64,000 nt of DNA from Chryseobacterium sp. G0186 (GCF_003815675.1 NZ_CP033918.1:868001-932000); one strand, 5' to 3'. Shown: positions 42,349 through 52,213, counted from the first letter of the stretch. Numbers and translations: made by a program. Notes: a model not told the origin generated them from the sequence alone.

Positions 42349-42906
42349 ATGGATTTCTGCGCAATAGATTTTGAAACGGCAACTCATGAGAAAAGCTCGG
42401 CATGCGAAATGGGAATTTGTGTGGTACAGGATTCCAAGATTGTAGAGACTAAAACCTGGTTAATTAAACCGCCCAGCTTTCCCTATTTTAATAAGTTTAA
42501 TGTTGCAGTTCACGGAATACAGCCGGAAGATGTGAAAGATGCTCCTACTTTTGATGAAATATGGCATGAAGCCCAGGAGCTGATGTATGGCACATTAATG
42601 ATTGCTCATAATGCCAGTTTTGACGCCTCTGTTTTAAGAGGTTGCTTTGAACATTATGGAATGTTTCCTCCTAAGCTAAACTATCTGTGTAGTATACAGC
42701 TGGCAAAAAAATCATGGAATTATCTGCCAAAATATGGTTTAAAGCCTTTAGCAGAATATCATCAAATTAATTTTAATCACCATAGAGCAGGTGCTGACGC
42801 CGAAGTTTGCGCAAAAATTTCACTGCTGGCGTTCGAAAAATTAATCATTACAAGAAATGATGAAATAGAGGATTCAGTCTTAAAAAAGCATATCAAGAAA
42901 CTATAA
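42349..42906 (+). CDS. DEDDh 3'-5' exonuclease (Pol III epsilon-like)
   Basis: A 185-residue exonuclease domain. Exo I is AIDFETATHEKSSACEMG (Asp7 and Glu9), Exo II is in MIAHNASFDASVL (Asp near 87), and Exo III epsilon is HHRAGADAEVCA (His and Asp near 146-151), giving a full D-E-D-h-D set. It could be a free-standing proofreading or repair nuclease, or a nuclease with an RNA role. The lack of a longer C-terminal domain argues against the dedicated replicative epsilon. It is preceded by 119 bp without a gene and followed by 220 bp in which I see only weak hairpins. Confidence 0.87.
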   Translation: MDFCAIDFETATHEKSSACEMGICVVQDSKIVETKTWLIKPPSFPYFNKFNVAVHGIQPEDVKDAPTFDEIWHEAQELMYGTLMIAHNASFDASVLRGCFEHYGMFPPKLNYLCSIQLAKKSWNYLPKYGLKPLAEYHQINFNHHRAGADAEVCAKISLLAFEKLIITRNDEIEDSVLKKHIKKL

Positions 42907-43126
42907 TTTTAAAACAAAGACTATACAATGCTTGTCCCTTTTATTGGGTAAAGCAAGCAGCTGTTTATCTTTCTGCCAATTTTTAAGAGTGAACAACCAA
43001 TAAGGAACCTACTGCCTCAATTTTTTCAGAAATTTCGGTTTGACAATTATCTTTCCTTTGTCCTAAACTCTTATTTATGACAGAATAAACATAATACAAT
43101 GTACATTTTACCTTGTACAAAAAAGA

Positions 43127-43516
43127 TTAGTTACTTAAAACTTCCGAGAGCAGATTGAATTTTGGGATATCAATCTCAAAAGTCTCTTGCGTCTCAAGGT
43201 TTTTAACCAGGTATTTTCCGCTCATACTTCCGACACCGGAACGAAGCATCACATTAGAAAAATAAGCGAAATTTTCGCCAGTCCCGATCTCAGGAGTCAG
43301 ACCTATTATTCCGTCACCTATGATCTCTGTGTATCCAAATCCTACATCGAAGATTAACCATTTTCTTTTCAATACTTTTATAGGAAAGCTTCCGTCATTT
43401 TCTATAGTAATATTGTATTTGAAAACATAACGGTTTTCGGATGGATAACTATTCTTACTATCATATTCAGGTATTACTGAAACTTTGATATTGGAAGTCA
43501 TTTTTGATAACATCAT
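43127..43516 (-). CDS. apaG: ApaG-domain protein
   Basis: A 129-residue protein made of one ApaG/DUF525 beta-sandwich: NRYVFKYNITIENDGSFPIKVLKRKWLIFD, GDGIIGLTPEIGTGENFAYFS and GVGSMSGKYLVKN are the conserved strands. ApaG has been linked to Co/Mg homeostasis and Ap4A metabolism, and similar domains occur in eukaryotic FBXO3; the biochemical role is not settled. Two start ATGs occur in tandem; the first is used here, but MTSNIK five codons further in is also possible. It lies 30 bases beyond the 2-oxoglutarate dehydrogenase terminator. Confidence 0.9.
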   Translation of the reverse strand: MMLSKMTSNIKVSVIPEYDSKNSYPSENRYVFKYNITIENDGSFPIKVLKRKWLIFDVGFGYTEIIGDGIIGLTPEIGTGENFAYFSNVMLRSGVGSMSGKYLVKNLETQETFEIDIPKFNLLSEVLSN

Positions 43517-43545
43517 TGTGTAGTATTTTCTTAATGAAATACAAA

Positions 43546-43570
43546 AATCTCGCCTTTTTAAGGCGAGATT
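43546..43570 (-). terminator. Terminator of the sucA-sucB operon
   Basis: AATCTCGCCTT (43546-43556) and AAGGCGAGATT (43560-43570), a perfect stem; on the minus strand it continues into TTTTGT. It lies between sucB and the apaG start. Confidence 0.85.
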
Positions 43571-43599
43571 ATATATTTATATTATAAATTTATTAAAAA

Positions 43600-44853
43600 C
43601 TATAATCCAAGGCCTTTTCTTTCGTCACCTCCCATCAATATTTCAACAGGATTGTCGATACCTTCTTTTACTGCAACAAGGAATCCTACAGATTCTTTAC
43701 CGTCAATAATTCTGTGGTCATAAGACATTGCAACATACATCATTGGTCTGATTACTACCTGTCCGTCAACAGCAACTGGTCTCTGGATGATATTATGCAT
43801 TCCAAGGATCGCAGATTGAGGAGGGTTGATAATTGGTGTAGATAGCATAGATCCGAAAGTACCACCATTGGTAATTGTGAAAGTACCACCAGTCATTTCG
43901 TCAACAGTAATCTTACCGTCTCTTACTTTTGTAGCAAGATCTTTAATGTTTGCTTCAACTCCGCTGAAAGACATATTTTCTGCATTTCTCAATACAGGAA
44001 CCATTAATCCTTTAGGACCTGAAACTGCAATTGAAATATCGCAGAAGTCATAGTTGATTTTGAAGTCTCCGTCGATAGATGCATTTACATCCGGATACAT
44101 TTGTAATGCTCTTGTAACAGCTTTTGTAAAGAAAGACATGAAACCAAGTCCAACTCCGTGCTTTTGAGCAAATTCTTCTTTATATAGTTTTCTTAATCTG
44201 AAGATTTCAGACATGTCAACTTCGTTGAAAGTAGTTAACATTGCTGTTTCATTCTTCACAGAAACTAATCTTTGAGCGATTTTTCTTCTTAAAACTGAAA
44301 GTTTAGTAGTCGTAGTAGTTCTAGCACCTGTAGCAGTCATAGGGCTTCCTCCTAATGCAGGAACTGCCGCTAATTCAGCATCAGTCTTAGTGATTCTACC
44401 GTCTCTTCCTGTTCCTGATACCTGACCACCATTAATTCCTTTTTCATCAAGGATTTTCTTAGCAGCCGGAGATGGAGCACCTGTTGCATACGTTTGTGGA
44501 GCAGCAACCGGAGCAGCCGGTTTTGGAGCTTCTTGTTTAGCAGGCTCAGCAGCTTTCGGAGCTTCTTGTTTTGGAGCTTCAGCAGCTGGTGCAGCACCAC
44601 CTTCTGGTTTTGCAGCATCCATATCAATTAAACAAACTACCTGACCTACTTGTACTACTTCGCCTTCTTCTGCTTTTAAAGTGATAACACCACTTTGCTC
44701 TGCTGGTAATTCAAGAGTCGCCTTGTCTGAGTCTACTTCAGCGATAGGTTGATCTTTTTCTACATAATCACCATCTTTTACAAGCCAAGTTGCAATTTCA
44801 ACTTCTGTAATTGATTCGCCCGGTGAAGGTACTTTCATTTCTAAAACTGACAT
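43600..44853 (-). CDS. sucB: 2-oxoglutarate dehydrogenase E2 (dihydrolipoyl succinyltransferase)
   Basis: A 417-residue E2. The lipoyl domain starts [19 protein letters not shown], with the lipoylated Lys in [14 protein letters not shown] (about residue 43). A long Ala/Pro/Glu/Lys linker (about 85-125) precedes the E1/E3-binding domain ([20 protein letters not shown]) and the catalytic domain with [17 protein letters not shown] (His and Asp near 375-380). It transfers succinyl groups to CoA in the TCA cycle. The E1 gene sucA lies directly upstream in the same operon. The E3 gene is not in the window. Confidence 0.95.
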   Translation of the reverse strand: MSVLEMKVPSPGESITEVEIATWLVKDGDYVEKDQPIAEVDSDKATLELPAEQSGVITLKAEEGEVVQVGQVVCLIDMDAAKPEGGAAPAAEAPKQEAPKAAEPAKQEAPKPAAPVAAPQTYATGAPSPAAKKILDEKGINGGQVSGTGRDGRITKTDAELAAVPALGGSPMTATGARTTTTTKLSVLRRKIAQRLVSVKNETAMLTTFNEVDMSEIFRLRKLYKEEFAQKHGVGLGFMSFFTKAVTRALQMYPDVNASIDGDFKINYDFCDISIAVSGPKGLMVPVLRNAENMSFSGVEANIKDLATKVRDGKITVDEMTGGTFTITNGGTFGSMLSTPIINPPQSAILGMHNIIQRPVAVDGQVVIRPMMYVAMSYDHRIIDGKESVGFLVAVKEGIDNPVEILMGGDERKGLGL

Positions 44854-44892
44854 ATTGAGTATTTTTTATTTTTTAATGGATTATTATTTTAA

Positions 44893-47706
44893 TTAAGCTG
44901 TAACAGGTCTTTTTGCAGGAGCATCATCTCTGTCGAAAACTCTGTTGATTACTGCATTTTGGTTTTTCTCAAACATTTTGTGACTACCTGGAGCCGGAGC
45001 ACCACTTGGTACCGGAGATACAACCTGAATTCCTGTGTCTCTGAAGTTTCTTAGAATATAAGACCAAGCCCCCATATTTTCTGGTTCTTCCTGAGCCCAA
45101 ACCAATTGTTTTCTGTTCTCATATTTGTTGAAGATAGCTTCAATAGCATCTGTCTGAAGCGGATACAACTGCTCAAATCTTACCAATGCAATATTTTCAC
45201 AGTTTAGTTCTTCTTTTTTAGCCAATAATTCAAAATATAATTTACCTGAACACAGCACTAATTTTTCAACTTTTTTAGGATCTGCAGTTGGATCGTCCAG
45301 GATTGGCTGGAATGAACCTGTTGCAAAATCTTCAAGTGGAGAAACTACTTTCGGGTGTCTCAATAAAGATTTAGGGCTCATTACGATCAATGGCTTTCTG
45401 AATGCCCACTTCAATTGTCTTCTCAATAGGTGGAAATAGTTCGCAGGTGAAGTAATGTTTGCAACGACCATATTTTCATTAGCACAAAGGGTAAGGAATC
45501 TCTCCAATCTTGCTGAAGAGTGTTCTGCACCCTGGCCTTCTGAACCGTGAGGCAATAGCATTACCAATCCGTTTTGAAGTTTCCATTTTTCTTCTGCAGC
45601 TGCTAAATACTGGTCAACAATAATCTGAGCACCGTTTACGAAGTCTCCAAACTGAGCTTCCCAGATCGTTAATGTATTTGGAGAAGCCATTGCATATCCA
45701 TAATCGAAACCTAGAACACCGTATTCTGAAAGGTGAGAGTTGAATACATCAAATCTGCTTTCTGAAACATGTCTTAACGGGATATATTCTTCTTCTGTAT
45801 CTTCTGTCTTTACCACAGCATGTCTGTGAGAGAATGTACCTCTTTCTACATCTTCACCAGAGATTCTTACGTTGTGACCTTCTACAAGTAGTGTAGCATA
45901 CGCTAACCACTCTCCTAGTGCCCAGTCTAATGAATTTCCTTCAATAGCCTTGATACGGTTTTCGAAAAGCCTTGTAATTTTATTGATGAATTTTTTATCT
46001 GCAGGAAGTGTTGACATTTTAAGAGCCAGCTCTTTCAATTGAGTCAGGTCATATTTTGTATCAACCGGTAACTGAACTACGCCTCTTTTTCCGATTGGAT
46101 AGTTTACCCAATCTTCAGACATAAATAAATCCATTACGTTTTTCTCAATCTCCTTGGAAGCATCAAAGTCTTTATCTAGAAGCGCCTTGAAGTCAACTTC
46201 CATCTTCTTAATGATATCGTTAGAGATTACACTGTCGTTGATTAATTTATCTTTATAAATTTCTCTTGGATTCTGGTGCTTAGAAATCGCCTTATATAGG
46301 TTAGGTTGAGTAAATCTTGGCTCATCCCCTTCGTTATGACCATATTTTCTATACCCTAAAAGATCGATATATACATCTTTTCCGAACTTCGCTCTGAAAT
46401 CAGCCGCAAAGTGAATGGCATGAACTACCGCTTCAGCATCGTCAGCATTAACGTGCATTACAGGAGATTCTGTAACTTTTGCAATGTCTGTACAATAAGT
46501 TGAAGATCTTGCATCGTGGAAGTTTGTGGTGAAAGATACCTGGTTGTTTACAACGATATGAACAGTACCTCCCGTTCTATATCCTTCCAGTGTCATCATC
46601 TGTGCCACTTCGTAAGCAATACCTTGTCCTGCAATAGCACCATCACCGTGGATGATGATCGGTAACACTTTAGAATAGTCTTTATACTTATCATCTACTT
46701 TTGCACGACAGATTCCTTCTACTAGAGCTGCCACTGTTTCAAGGTGAGATGGGTTTGGAGTTAGGTTAATGCAAACCTCTTCTCCTGAAGCCGTCTTAAT
46801 CTTTTTAGATGATCCTAAGTGATATTTAACGTCACCTGAGAATACATCCTCCTCAAATTCTTTTCCTTCAAATTCTGAGAAGATCTGCTTGTATGATTTG
46901 CCGAAGATGTTTGATAAAACATTTAATCTTCCTCTGTGTGCCATCCCTAATACCACTTCATCCACTCCTAATTGAGAAGATCTTGAGATCAACTGATCTA
47001 AAGCCGGAATTAAAGACTCTCCTCCTTCTAGTGAGAATCTTTTCTGACCTACAAATTTTGTATGAAGATAATTTTCAAAGGCAACAGCCTGATTCAATTT
47101 TAATAAGATCTCTGTTTTTTCGTTCGCAGAAAGACTTGGGTGGTTTTCATTTACCTGAAGCCATCTTTTGATGAAATCTTTTTCTTCAACATTGTTGATG
47201 TATGTATATTCTACCCCAATAGAATCGCAGTAGATATTTTCTAAATGTTTGATCAAATCTGCTAATGTAGCAGGCTCTTTCATTCCTGTTTCAACAGCAC
47301 AGTTGAATTTTGTATTTAAATCCTCCTTAGAAAGACCGAAGTTTTCGATATCTAAAGTTGGTGTATAATGTCTTCTTTCTCTAATTGGGTTTGTTTTTGT
47401 AAACAGGTGCCCTCTTGTTCTGTAAGCCTCAATAAGGTTTACTACCTTAAATTCTTTCTTGATGTGCTCAGGAACCTCTCCGTTTGATACTGCCTGAGAA
47501 ATTTGTTGTACTGCAGGAGCAGCGTTGGCCGGAGCCTGAATAAATTGAACGTTATCGTCATCTCCGTAGTTCTCTAAAGCGAAATCGAAGCCTTGAAAGA
47601 AGGCTTTCCATGATGGTTCTAAAGAATCCGGGAATTTTAAGTACTGTTGGTATAAATCCTCAATTAACTGAGAATGAGCTGCGTTTAGGAATGAAAATCT
47701 GTCCAT
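44893..47706 (-). CDS. sucA: 2-oxoglutarate dehydrogenase E1
   Basis: A 937-residue thiamine diphosphate-dependent decarboxylase, full length for the family. Visible motifs: the N-terminal E2-binding start FLNAAHSQLIEDLYQQYL, GMAHRGRLNVL (about 258-268), GDGAIAGQGIAYE (about 357-369, TPP/Mg motif) with NNQVSFTT shortly after, RKYGHNEGDEPRFTQP, and the C-terminal LPHGSEGQGAEHSSARLERFL. It decarboxylates 2-oxoglutarate and loads succinyl groups on SucB. sucB follows after 39 bases. Confidence 0.97.
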   Translation of the reverse strand: MDRFSFLNAAHSQLIEDLYQQYLKFPDSLEPSWKAFFQGFDFALENYGDDDNVQFIQAPANAAPAVQQISQAVSNGEVPEHIKKEFKVVNLIEAYRTRGHLFTKTNPIRERRHYTPTLDIENFGLSKEDLNTKFNCAVETGMKEPATLADLIKHLENIYCDSIGVEYTYINNVEEKDFIKRWLQVNENHPSLSANEKTEILLKLNQAVAFENYLHTKFVGQKRFSLEGGESLIPALDQLISRSSQLGVDEVVLGMAHRGRLNVLSNIFGKSYKQIFSEFEGKEFEEDVFSGDVKYHLGSSKKIKTASGEEVCINLTPNPSHLETVAALVEGICRAKVDDKYKDYSKVLPIIIHGDGAIAGQGIAYEVAQMMTLEGYRTGGTVHIVVNNQVSFTTNFHDARSSTYCTDIAKVTESPVMHVNADDAEAVVHAIHFAADFRAKFGKDVYIDLLGYRKYGHNEGDEPRFTQPNLYKAISKHQNPREIYKDKLINDSVISNDIIKKMEVDFKALLDKDFDASKEIEKNVMDLFMSEDWVNYPIGKRGVVQLPVDTKYDLTQLKELALKMSTLPADKKFINKITRLFENRIKAIEGNSLDWALGEWLAYATLLVEGHNVRISGEDVERGTFSHRHAVVKTEDTEEEYIPLRHVSESRFDVFNSHLSEYGVLGFDYGYAMASPNTLTIWEAQFGDFVNGAQIIVDQYLAAAEEKWKLQNGLVMLLPHGSEGQGAEHSSARLERFLTLCANENMVVANITSPANYFHLLRRQLKWAFRKPLIVMSPKSLLRHPKVVSPLEDFATGSFQPILDDPTADPKKVEKLVLCSGKLYFELLAKKEELNCENIALVRFEQLYPLQTDAIEAIFNKYENRKQLVWAQEEPENMGAWSYILRNFRDTGIQVVSPVPSGAPAPGSHKMFEKNQNAVINRVFDRDDAPAKRPVTA

Positions 47707-47753
47707 TATTACAGTTTATCTATTTATTAAAATTTATTTGTAGAATTAATCTT

Positions 47754-47761
47754 CAAATTTA
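47754..47761 (-). promoter_or_regulatory. Candidate -7 box for sucA-sucB
   Basis: TAAATTTG on the minus strand, 47 bases before the sucA ATG. No TTG at the expected upstream distance. Confidence 0.4.
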
Positions 47762-47831
47762 ATAAAAAAAACCGAGTTAGAACAGTCTGAAACCGTTAAA
47801 AAAAATTAAGAAAAAAATTAAGAAAAAAAAA

Positions 47832-48872
47832 TTACTTATACACTGATAATGAGAGCTTCATATTCACCTCCTGTCCTTCCATTGGACGTTCAATAAAGGT
47901 CTGACGGATATCTCCGAAGCGCATCTCATCTTTTTTGGCTTTCAGAATAAGCTGCTGAATTGCCTTAATTCTGCCTTCGTAGCTTCCTTTGTAGTACATC
48001 ACGTAGTTTTGAGATGGATTTACAGACCTAAAATTAAAATTATTGTCAGACACTCCAATTTTCTTGGAAAGCGGAATTCCGAGGAAGTAAGAAACCTCCT
48101 TGTCTTTGTAATTATCGGCATCGGTCATCAGAACGGGATATCCAAATTCATCATCTCTTTTTCCAAGATCCATCGTTACAAAATTATACACCTTGTTGTA
48201 ATTCATAACGATATTTTTGTAGAGAGCATCTTTCTTGTTGGAGGTACTTACATTGATCCCCAACAAAAGCTTGTCCTCTTCATTTTCCACCATCAGACTG
48301 TCGTACTTAATAGCGGCCATCTGATTGTCTTTTTCAACCTTATTTCCCAAGGAATTTTTAAGATTCACCATACTTTTGGTGATATTTTCTGCAAAACGAT
48401 CCTCAGTCCAAAAGTTTTCTACTCTTCTCCAGACAGAAAGTTTCGGAGTATGTACATACCAAGTAATTTTTGTTTTTTCAGCAGAAATGGGCTTAAATTT
48501 AACATCCACCAGTGTTGGATTTTCATTTTTATCCTCGAAAAGCTGATATTTTAAAGTCTTATTGGGATTTTCATATCTGATGAACATTTCCCCATCGGTA
48601 TCGTTTTTAGGATCTACATAGCTGATAGCACTTCCCTGCCCCTCATAAGGCGTATAATAATCTATATCGATAGACTGTGAACTGGTAAAAAAATTGTTCC
48701 ATCGGGTAAAATGCTGAAGGTTATTAAACTGTGAAAAGACTTTATCCACAGGATAATCAATCTCTTTTTCAACGGTAAAATTTTTGCTTTCATCCACGAA
48801 ATAATACATGGAAGCAGCATAAGCTCCCCCCAAAAGAACAAGAATTACAGTTACTATTTTAAAAATACGCAT
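47832..48872 (-). CDS. SRPBCC/START-like membrane-anchored protein
   Basis: About 346 residues with one N-terminal hydrophobic anchor (FKIVTVILVLLGGAYAASMYYF) followed by a polyketide-cyclase/START-like domain (about 30-175: VEKEIDYPVDKVFSQFNNLQ and TRWNNFFTSSQ). A second half (about 185-346) resembles the AraC-effector/GyrI-like fold only vaguely. A hydrophobic-ligand or regulatory role is possible but not shown. I chose ATG 48870-48872 (MRIFKIV), because the promoter box at 48877-48884 lies inside the longer in-frame extension, which therefore cannot be translated from this promoter. It is followed by sucA in the same direction, but a full promoter separates them. Confidence 0.7.
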   Translation of the reverse strand: MRIFKIVTVILVLLGGAYAASMYYFVDESKNFTVEKEIDYPVDKVFSQFNNLQHFTRWNNFFTSSQSIDIDYYTPYEGQGSAISYVDPKNDTDGEMFIRYENPNKTLKYQLFEDKNENPTLVDVKFKPISAEKTKITWYVHTPKLSVWRRVENFWTEDRFAENITKSMVNLKNSLGNKVEKDNQMAAIKYDSLMVENEEDKLLLGINVSTSNKKDALYKNIVMNYNKVYNFVTMDLGKRDDEFGYPVLMTDADNYKDKEVSYFLGIPLSKKIGVSDNNFNFRSVNPSQNYVMYYKGSYEGRIKAIQQLILKAKKDEMRFGDIRQTFIERPMEGQEVNMKLSLSVYK

Positions 48873-48876
48873 CGCA

Positions 48877-48907
48877 CAAAAGTAATACAAATAAAAAAAG
48901 TGAACAA
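48877..48907 (-). promoter_or_regulatory. Promoter of the SRPBCC gene, overlapping the glg terminator
   Basis: Minus strand: TTG at 48905-48907, a 20-base spacer, TACTTTTG at 48877-48884. The box ends 4 bases before the ATG, so the transcript is probably leaderless. The TTG lies inside the terminator stem-loop of the upstream glycogen operon. Confidence 0.7.
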
Positions 48908-48920
48908 TATGCTGTTCACT
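48899..48920 (-). terminator. Terminator of the glycogen operon
   Basis: On the minus strand AGTGAACA, the loop GCATAT, and TGTTCACT are followed by a T run. Perfect 8-bp stem, 60 bases past the glgC stop. Confidence 0.85.
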
Positions 48921-48979
48921 CTAGTTGTATGTTTAACAATAATTAACCTAAGGAAAGGTTTTAAAGATTGCTTTTTACT

Positions 48980-50248
48980 TTATCCAATATGAGTTCCCGG
49001 AGGAAGTATGGCTCCTTTTTTCACCACAACAATTCCATCCTGTACAGAATGGGTTCCGTAGTCACCATCCGGAATATGTTTTCCGCCGATGATCTTTACG
49101 TTGTCTCCGATATAGCAGTTTTTATCGAGAATGGCCTTTTCAATATAGCAGTATTTTCCGATTCCCATATTAGGACGGCCTGCTCTGTCATTCAGAACAA
49201 TTTCTGTGGTGTTCTGATAAAAATCGGCTCCCATTACGTAGGAATTAACAATGGTACTTCCTTTATCTATTCTTGTTCTGTTTCCGATCACGGAGTTTTC
49301 AATTTTGTCTGCCATGATGATGCATCCGTCTCCAAAAACCGCCTTGCTTACATAAGAACCATTAATTTTTGATGGTGGCAGCATCCTTGCTCTTGTGTAA
49401 ATTGGTGAGGAAGAGAACAGGTTAAATTGCGGAAGATCAAGGCAAAGATCAAGGTTTGCTTCGTAGAATGACTCTATCGTCCCAATATCCGTCCAATATC
49501 CTTCATACTGATAGCTTAATGTCTTGTATTTTCCGATGGAATTAGGGATAATATCTTTTCCAAAGTCATCTCCCGCTCCTTCATCAAACATTTTTTTAAG
49601 AATAGTCTTGGTAAAAATATAAATTCCCATAGAGGCCAGGAATTCCTTTCCTTTATGTTTATTTTCATCTGAAACCTCAGACTTTAAGCCATCAAGTGTA
49701 TCATACCCCGGTTTTTCATAGAAAGAGGTGATATTTCCTTCATCGTCAGATTTTAAGATCCCAAAACCAGTGGCATCCTTAGCATTAACTGGGATGGTGG
49801 CAATGGTAAGATCACCTCCGTTTTCAATATGAAAATCAAGCATTTCTCTAAAATCCATCTGATAAAGCTGATCTCCTGAAAGAATTAGAATATAGTCATA
49901 ATCATATTTTTCCAGGTGCTTCATGGATTGACGCACGGCATCTGCTGTCCCTTGATACCAGCTTTCATTTTCCACATTCTGCTCTGCAGCCAGAATATCT
50001 ACAAATCCTTTGCTGAAAATATCAAAGTGATAAGAATTTTTAATATGTGAATTGAGAGACGCTGAATTAAACTGAGTCAATACCAGGATTTTATTCAGTC
50101 CTGAATTAAGGCAGTTTGAAATGGGAATATCCACCAATCTGTATTTTCCTGCGATAGGTACAGCCGGTTTTGATCTTGAATACGTTAAAGGGAATAATCT
50201 TGTTCCTCTGCCTCCTCCCAATACAATAGAGATTACATTTCGGTTCAT
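48980..50248 (-). CDS. glgC: Glucose-1-phosphate adenylyltransferase
   Basis: A 422-residue ADP-glucose pyrophosphorylase making the sugar donor for glycogen. It has the nucleotide-binding VLGGGRGTRLFPLTYSRSKPA (residues about 10-30), ILSGDQLYQMD (about 122-132, metal-binding Asp), FYEKPG, and a C-terminal left-handed beta-helix (about 300-420, GKYCYIEKAILDKNCYIG). It is usually the regulated step of the pathway. Last gene of the operon glgB-glgA-lipoprotein-glgC, 17 bases after the lipoprotein. Confidence 0.95.
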   Translation of the reverse strand: MNRNVISIVLGGGRGTRLFPLTYSRSKPAVPIAGKYRLVDIPISNCLNSGLNKILVLTQFNSASLNSHIKNSYHFDIFSKGFVDILAAEQNVENESWYQGTADAVRQSMKHLEKYDYDYILILSGDQLYQMDFREMLDFHIENGGDLTIATIPVNAKDATGFGILKSDDEGNITSFYEKPGYDTLDGLKSEVSDENKHKGKEFLASMGIYIFTKTILKKMFDEGAGDDFGKDIIPNSIGKYKTLSYQYEGYWTDIGTIESFYEANLDLCLDLPQFNLFSSSPIYTRARMLPPSKINGSYVSKAVFGDGCIIMADKIENSVIGNRTRIDKGSTIVNSYVMGADFYQNTTEIVLNDRAGRPNMGIGKYCYIEKAILDKNCYIGDNVKIIGGKHIPDGDYGTHSVQDGIVVVKKGAILPPGTHIG

Positions 50249-50265
50249 AATTATATTGCGTTTTT

Positions 50266-50802
50266 TTATTTTATTAAGTTTACGGTTCGGTTCTTAGTGT
50301 TTACTGCTACTTTAAAGCATTCTTTATTTTCATATTTCAGATTTGAATTGACTACGGCCACCTCGTATTTTCCCTGATCATTAAGTTCTTTAACCTGTTT
50401 ATCCACATCATCAATAGGAATATTGTGGTCCCTCAATTTATTTCTGAACATTTTATTTACAATCAGCACATCCATTACATCTGCGCTTTTCATTGCAAAA
50501 TTTTCTATATCCTTATCATATTTTGCTTCCCAGCCCTTACCATATCTCTTTGTAATGGCGGCCAGTGTTTTTTTATTCGCCCTGTTTATCTTTTTTCCCA
50601 ATTCACCATCAATAATGCATCCGCCGGCATGTACTGTTTTTATTTTCCATTTTTCAGAAATGCCATTGGCTGCTTCTTCGCCATACATATCTTTAAGACC
50701 AGATCCGTAAAGCCAGAAATAGCCATTACGAAGTCCTTCATCTTCTTTTTTACAGGAAGAGATCATAATTATTATTAATAGAAAGGAAAAAAACTTTCTC
50801 AT
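50266..50802 (-). CDS. Lipoprotein of unknown function inside the glycogen operon
   Basis: A 178-residue predicted lipoprotein: the signal MRKFFSFLLIIIMISSCKKED has its lipobox Cys at residue 17. The mature part has a Tyr/Gly-rich start (RNGYFWLYGSGLKDMYGEEA) and an overall Lys-rich alpha/beta pattern. I do not recognise the family. It starts 2 bases after the glgA stop codon and is followed by glgC, so it is translated from the glycogen mRNA, yet it should sit on the cell envelope, where no glycogen is expected. A link to carbohydrate handling is only a contextual guess. Confidence 0.75.
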   Translation of the reverse strand: MRKFFSFLLIIIMISSCKKEDEGLRNGYFWLYGSGLKDMYGEEAANGISEKWKIKTVHAGGCIIDGELGKKINRANKKTLAAITKRYGKGWEAKYDKDIENFAMKSADVMDVLIVNKMFRNKLRDHNIPIDDVDKQVKELNDQGKYEVAVVNSNLKYENKECFKVAVNTKNRTVNLIK

Positions 50803-50804
50803 AT

Positions 50805-52211
50805 TTAGCTATTATATAAAGCTATATATTTTTCTGCAGATTTCTCCCATGCAAAATCAAAATTCATATTGGCATGAATAAGTTCTTTCATGACTCCTTT
50901 TTGATTATAGATTCCCAGCGCCCTGTTCATCGCATGAACAATATCATCCACTCCTGCATAGGTAAAATTCAGTCCTGCTCCCCCTGTTGAAATATCTTCT
51001 ACGGTATCTCTAAGGCCGCCTGTATATCTTACCACGGGAACTGTGCCGTATCTCATGGAGTACATCTGATTCAGGCCACATGGCTCTACTCTTGATGGCA
51101 TCAACAGAAAATCCGCTGAGGCATAGATCTTATGGGAAAGATGTTCTTTATATCCTAAATCCAGGGCAAAATTGGTATAGGTATAATCATATTCTTTCAG
51201 TTTATTTTCAACATAGGTATTTCCTGAACCTAAAATCATGATATTTAAGCCTCCATAGTTTTGCTTGATGCTTCGCCATACTACATCCGGAAGCAGATCG
51301 GCTCCTTTTTCGGTGGCAAATCTTCCAATGAATGCGAATAATGGAAGTTCAGGCTTTAAACCATATTCCTTGCACAGTTTTTCTTTATTCTTCTTCTTTT
51401 GAGCAACCGCATTTTTGCTATTAAAATTAAAATCCAGCATAGGGTCAGTTTCAGGATTCCAGACTTCTGTATCAATCCCGTTGATAATTCCGTAGGCCTT
51501 TCCGAATTCCTGACGGACCAAACTTTCTAATCCGCGGAAGCTTATGAAAAGTTCTTCCAGATATCCCTCGGAAACAGTGGTGAAAGCATGAGAACATTTG
51601 ATCATACTGGCCAAAGGATTCATGAAGCCGTTCCAATCCATCAATCCCCATTTATAGGAATCGAAAGGCGGCATATAATTCGCCATATTCCAGCTCATCA
51701 TTCCCTGATACTCTCCATTATGAATGGTTCCAATGGTTTTTACGCCCTGTAAAAATTCAAATTCAGGACAGTGTTCCACCATAAAAGGAACTAATCCGGT
51801 GTGATAATCGTGACAGTGTAAAACATCCGGACGGATCTCCATGGCACACAACCAATGCAGTATTCCTTGCTGGAAAGCCAAAAACTGAAAACTCTCATCC
51901 TGATAACCATAAGGATTATCTCTGTCTAATAACCCGGGAATTCTCACCATATAGAGTTCAAATCCCAGAACATCAGATTTTTCTTTCATTACCTGAACCT
52001 GCAGCATATTGGATCCCTGATGGATAAATCCGTCGAAAACAACCTCAAATTCATGATCATAGACAAAGGTTTTATTATACCATGGCATTACTACCTTAGC
52101 ATGTATTCCTTTTATTTTATTCTGGTACTTCGGTAATGCCCCGACTACATCTGCAAGGCCTCCTACTTTTGCTACAGGATAACATTCTGTACTTAAATGA
52201 TAAATAACCAT
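50805..52211 (-). CDS. glgA: Glycogen synthase
   Basis: A 468-residue GT5-family ADP-glucose starch/glycogen synthase. N-terminal substrate-binding KVGGLADVVGALPK (about 15-28), CHDYHTGLVPFM (about 133-144), NGIDTEVWNPETDP, FIGRFATEKGADLL (about 293-306) and the C-terminal catalytic PSRVEPCGLNQMYSMRYGTVPV (about 376-397). It elongates alpha-1,4-glucan chains. It lies 2 bases downstream of glgB and 2 bases upstream of the lipoprotein gene, a tightly coupled unit. Confidence 0.95.
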   Translation of the reverse strand: MVIYHLSTECYPVAKVGGLADVVGALPKYQNKIKGIHAKVVMPWYNKTFVYDHEFEVVFDGFIHQGSNMLQVQVMKEKSDVLGFELYMVRIPGLLDRDNPYGYQDESFQFLAFQQGILHWLCAMEIRPDVLHCHDYHTGLVPFMVEHCPEFEFLQGVKTIGTIHNGEYQGMMSWNMANYMPPFDSYKWGLMDWNGFMNPLASMIKCSHAFTTVSEGYLEELFISFRGLESLVRQEFGKAYGIINGIDTEVWNPETDPMLDFNFNSKNAVAQKKKNKEKLCKEYGLKPELPLFAFIGRFATEKGADLLPDVVWRSIKQNYGGLNIMILGSGNTYVENKLKEYDYTYTNFALDLGYKEHLSHKIYASADFLLMPSRVEPCGLNQMYSMRYGTVPVVRYTGGLRDTVEDISTGGAGLNFTYAGVDDIVHAMNRALGIYNQKGVMKELIHANMNFDFAWEKSAEKYIALYNS

Positions 52212-52213
52212 TT

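Noticed and set aside
42907..43126. Terminator downstream of the exonuclease gene
   Set aside because: A GCTTxxCCC/GGGxxAAGC fold can be drawn at 42930-42954 but has internal mismatches and no T run, so it was not listed.
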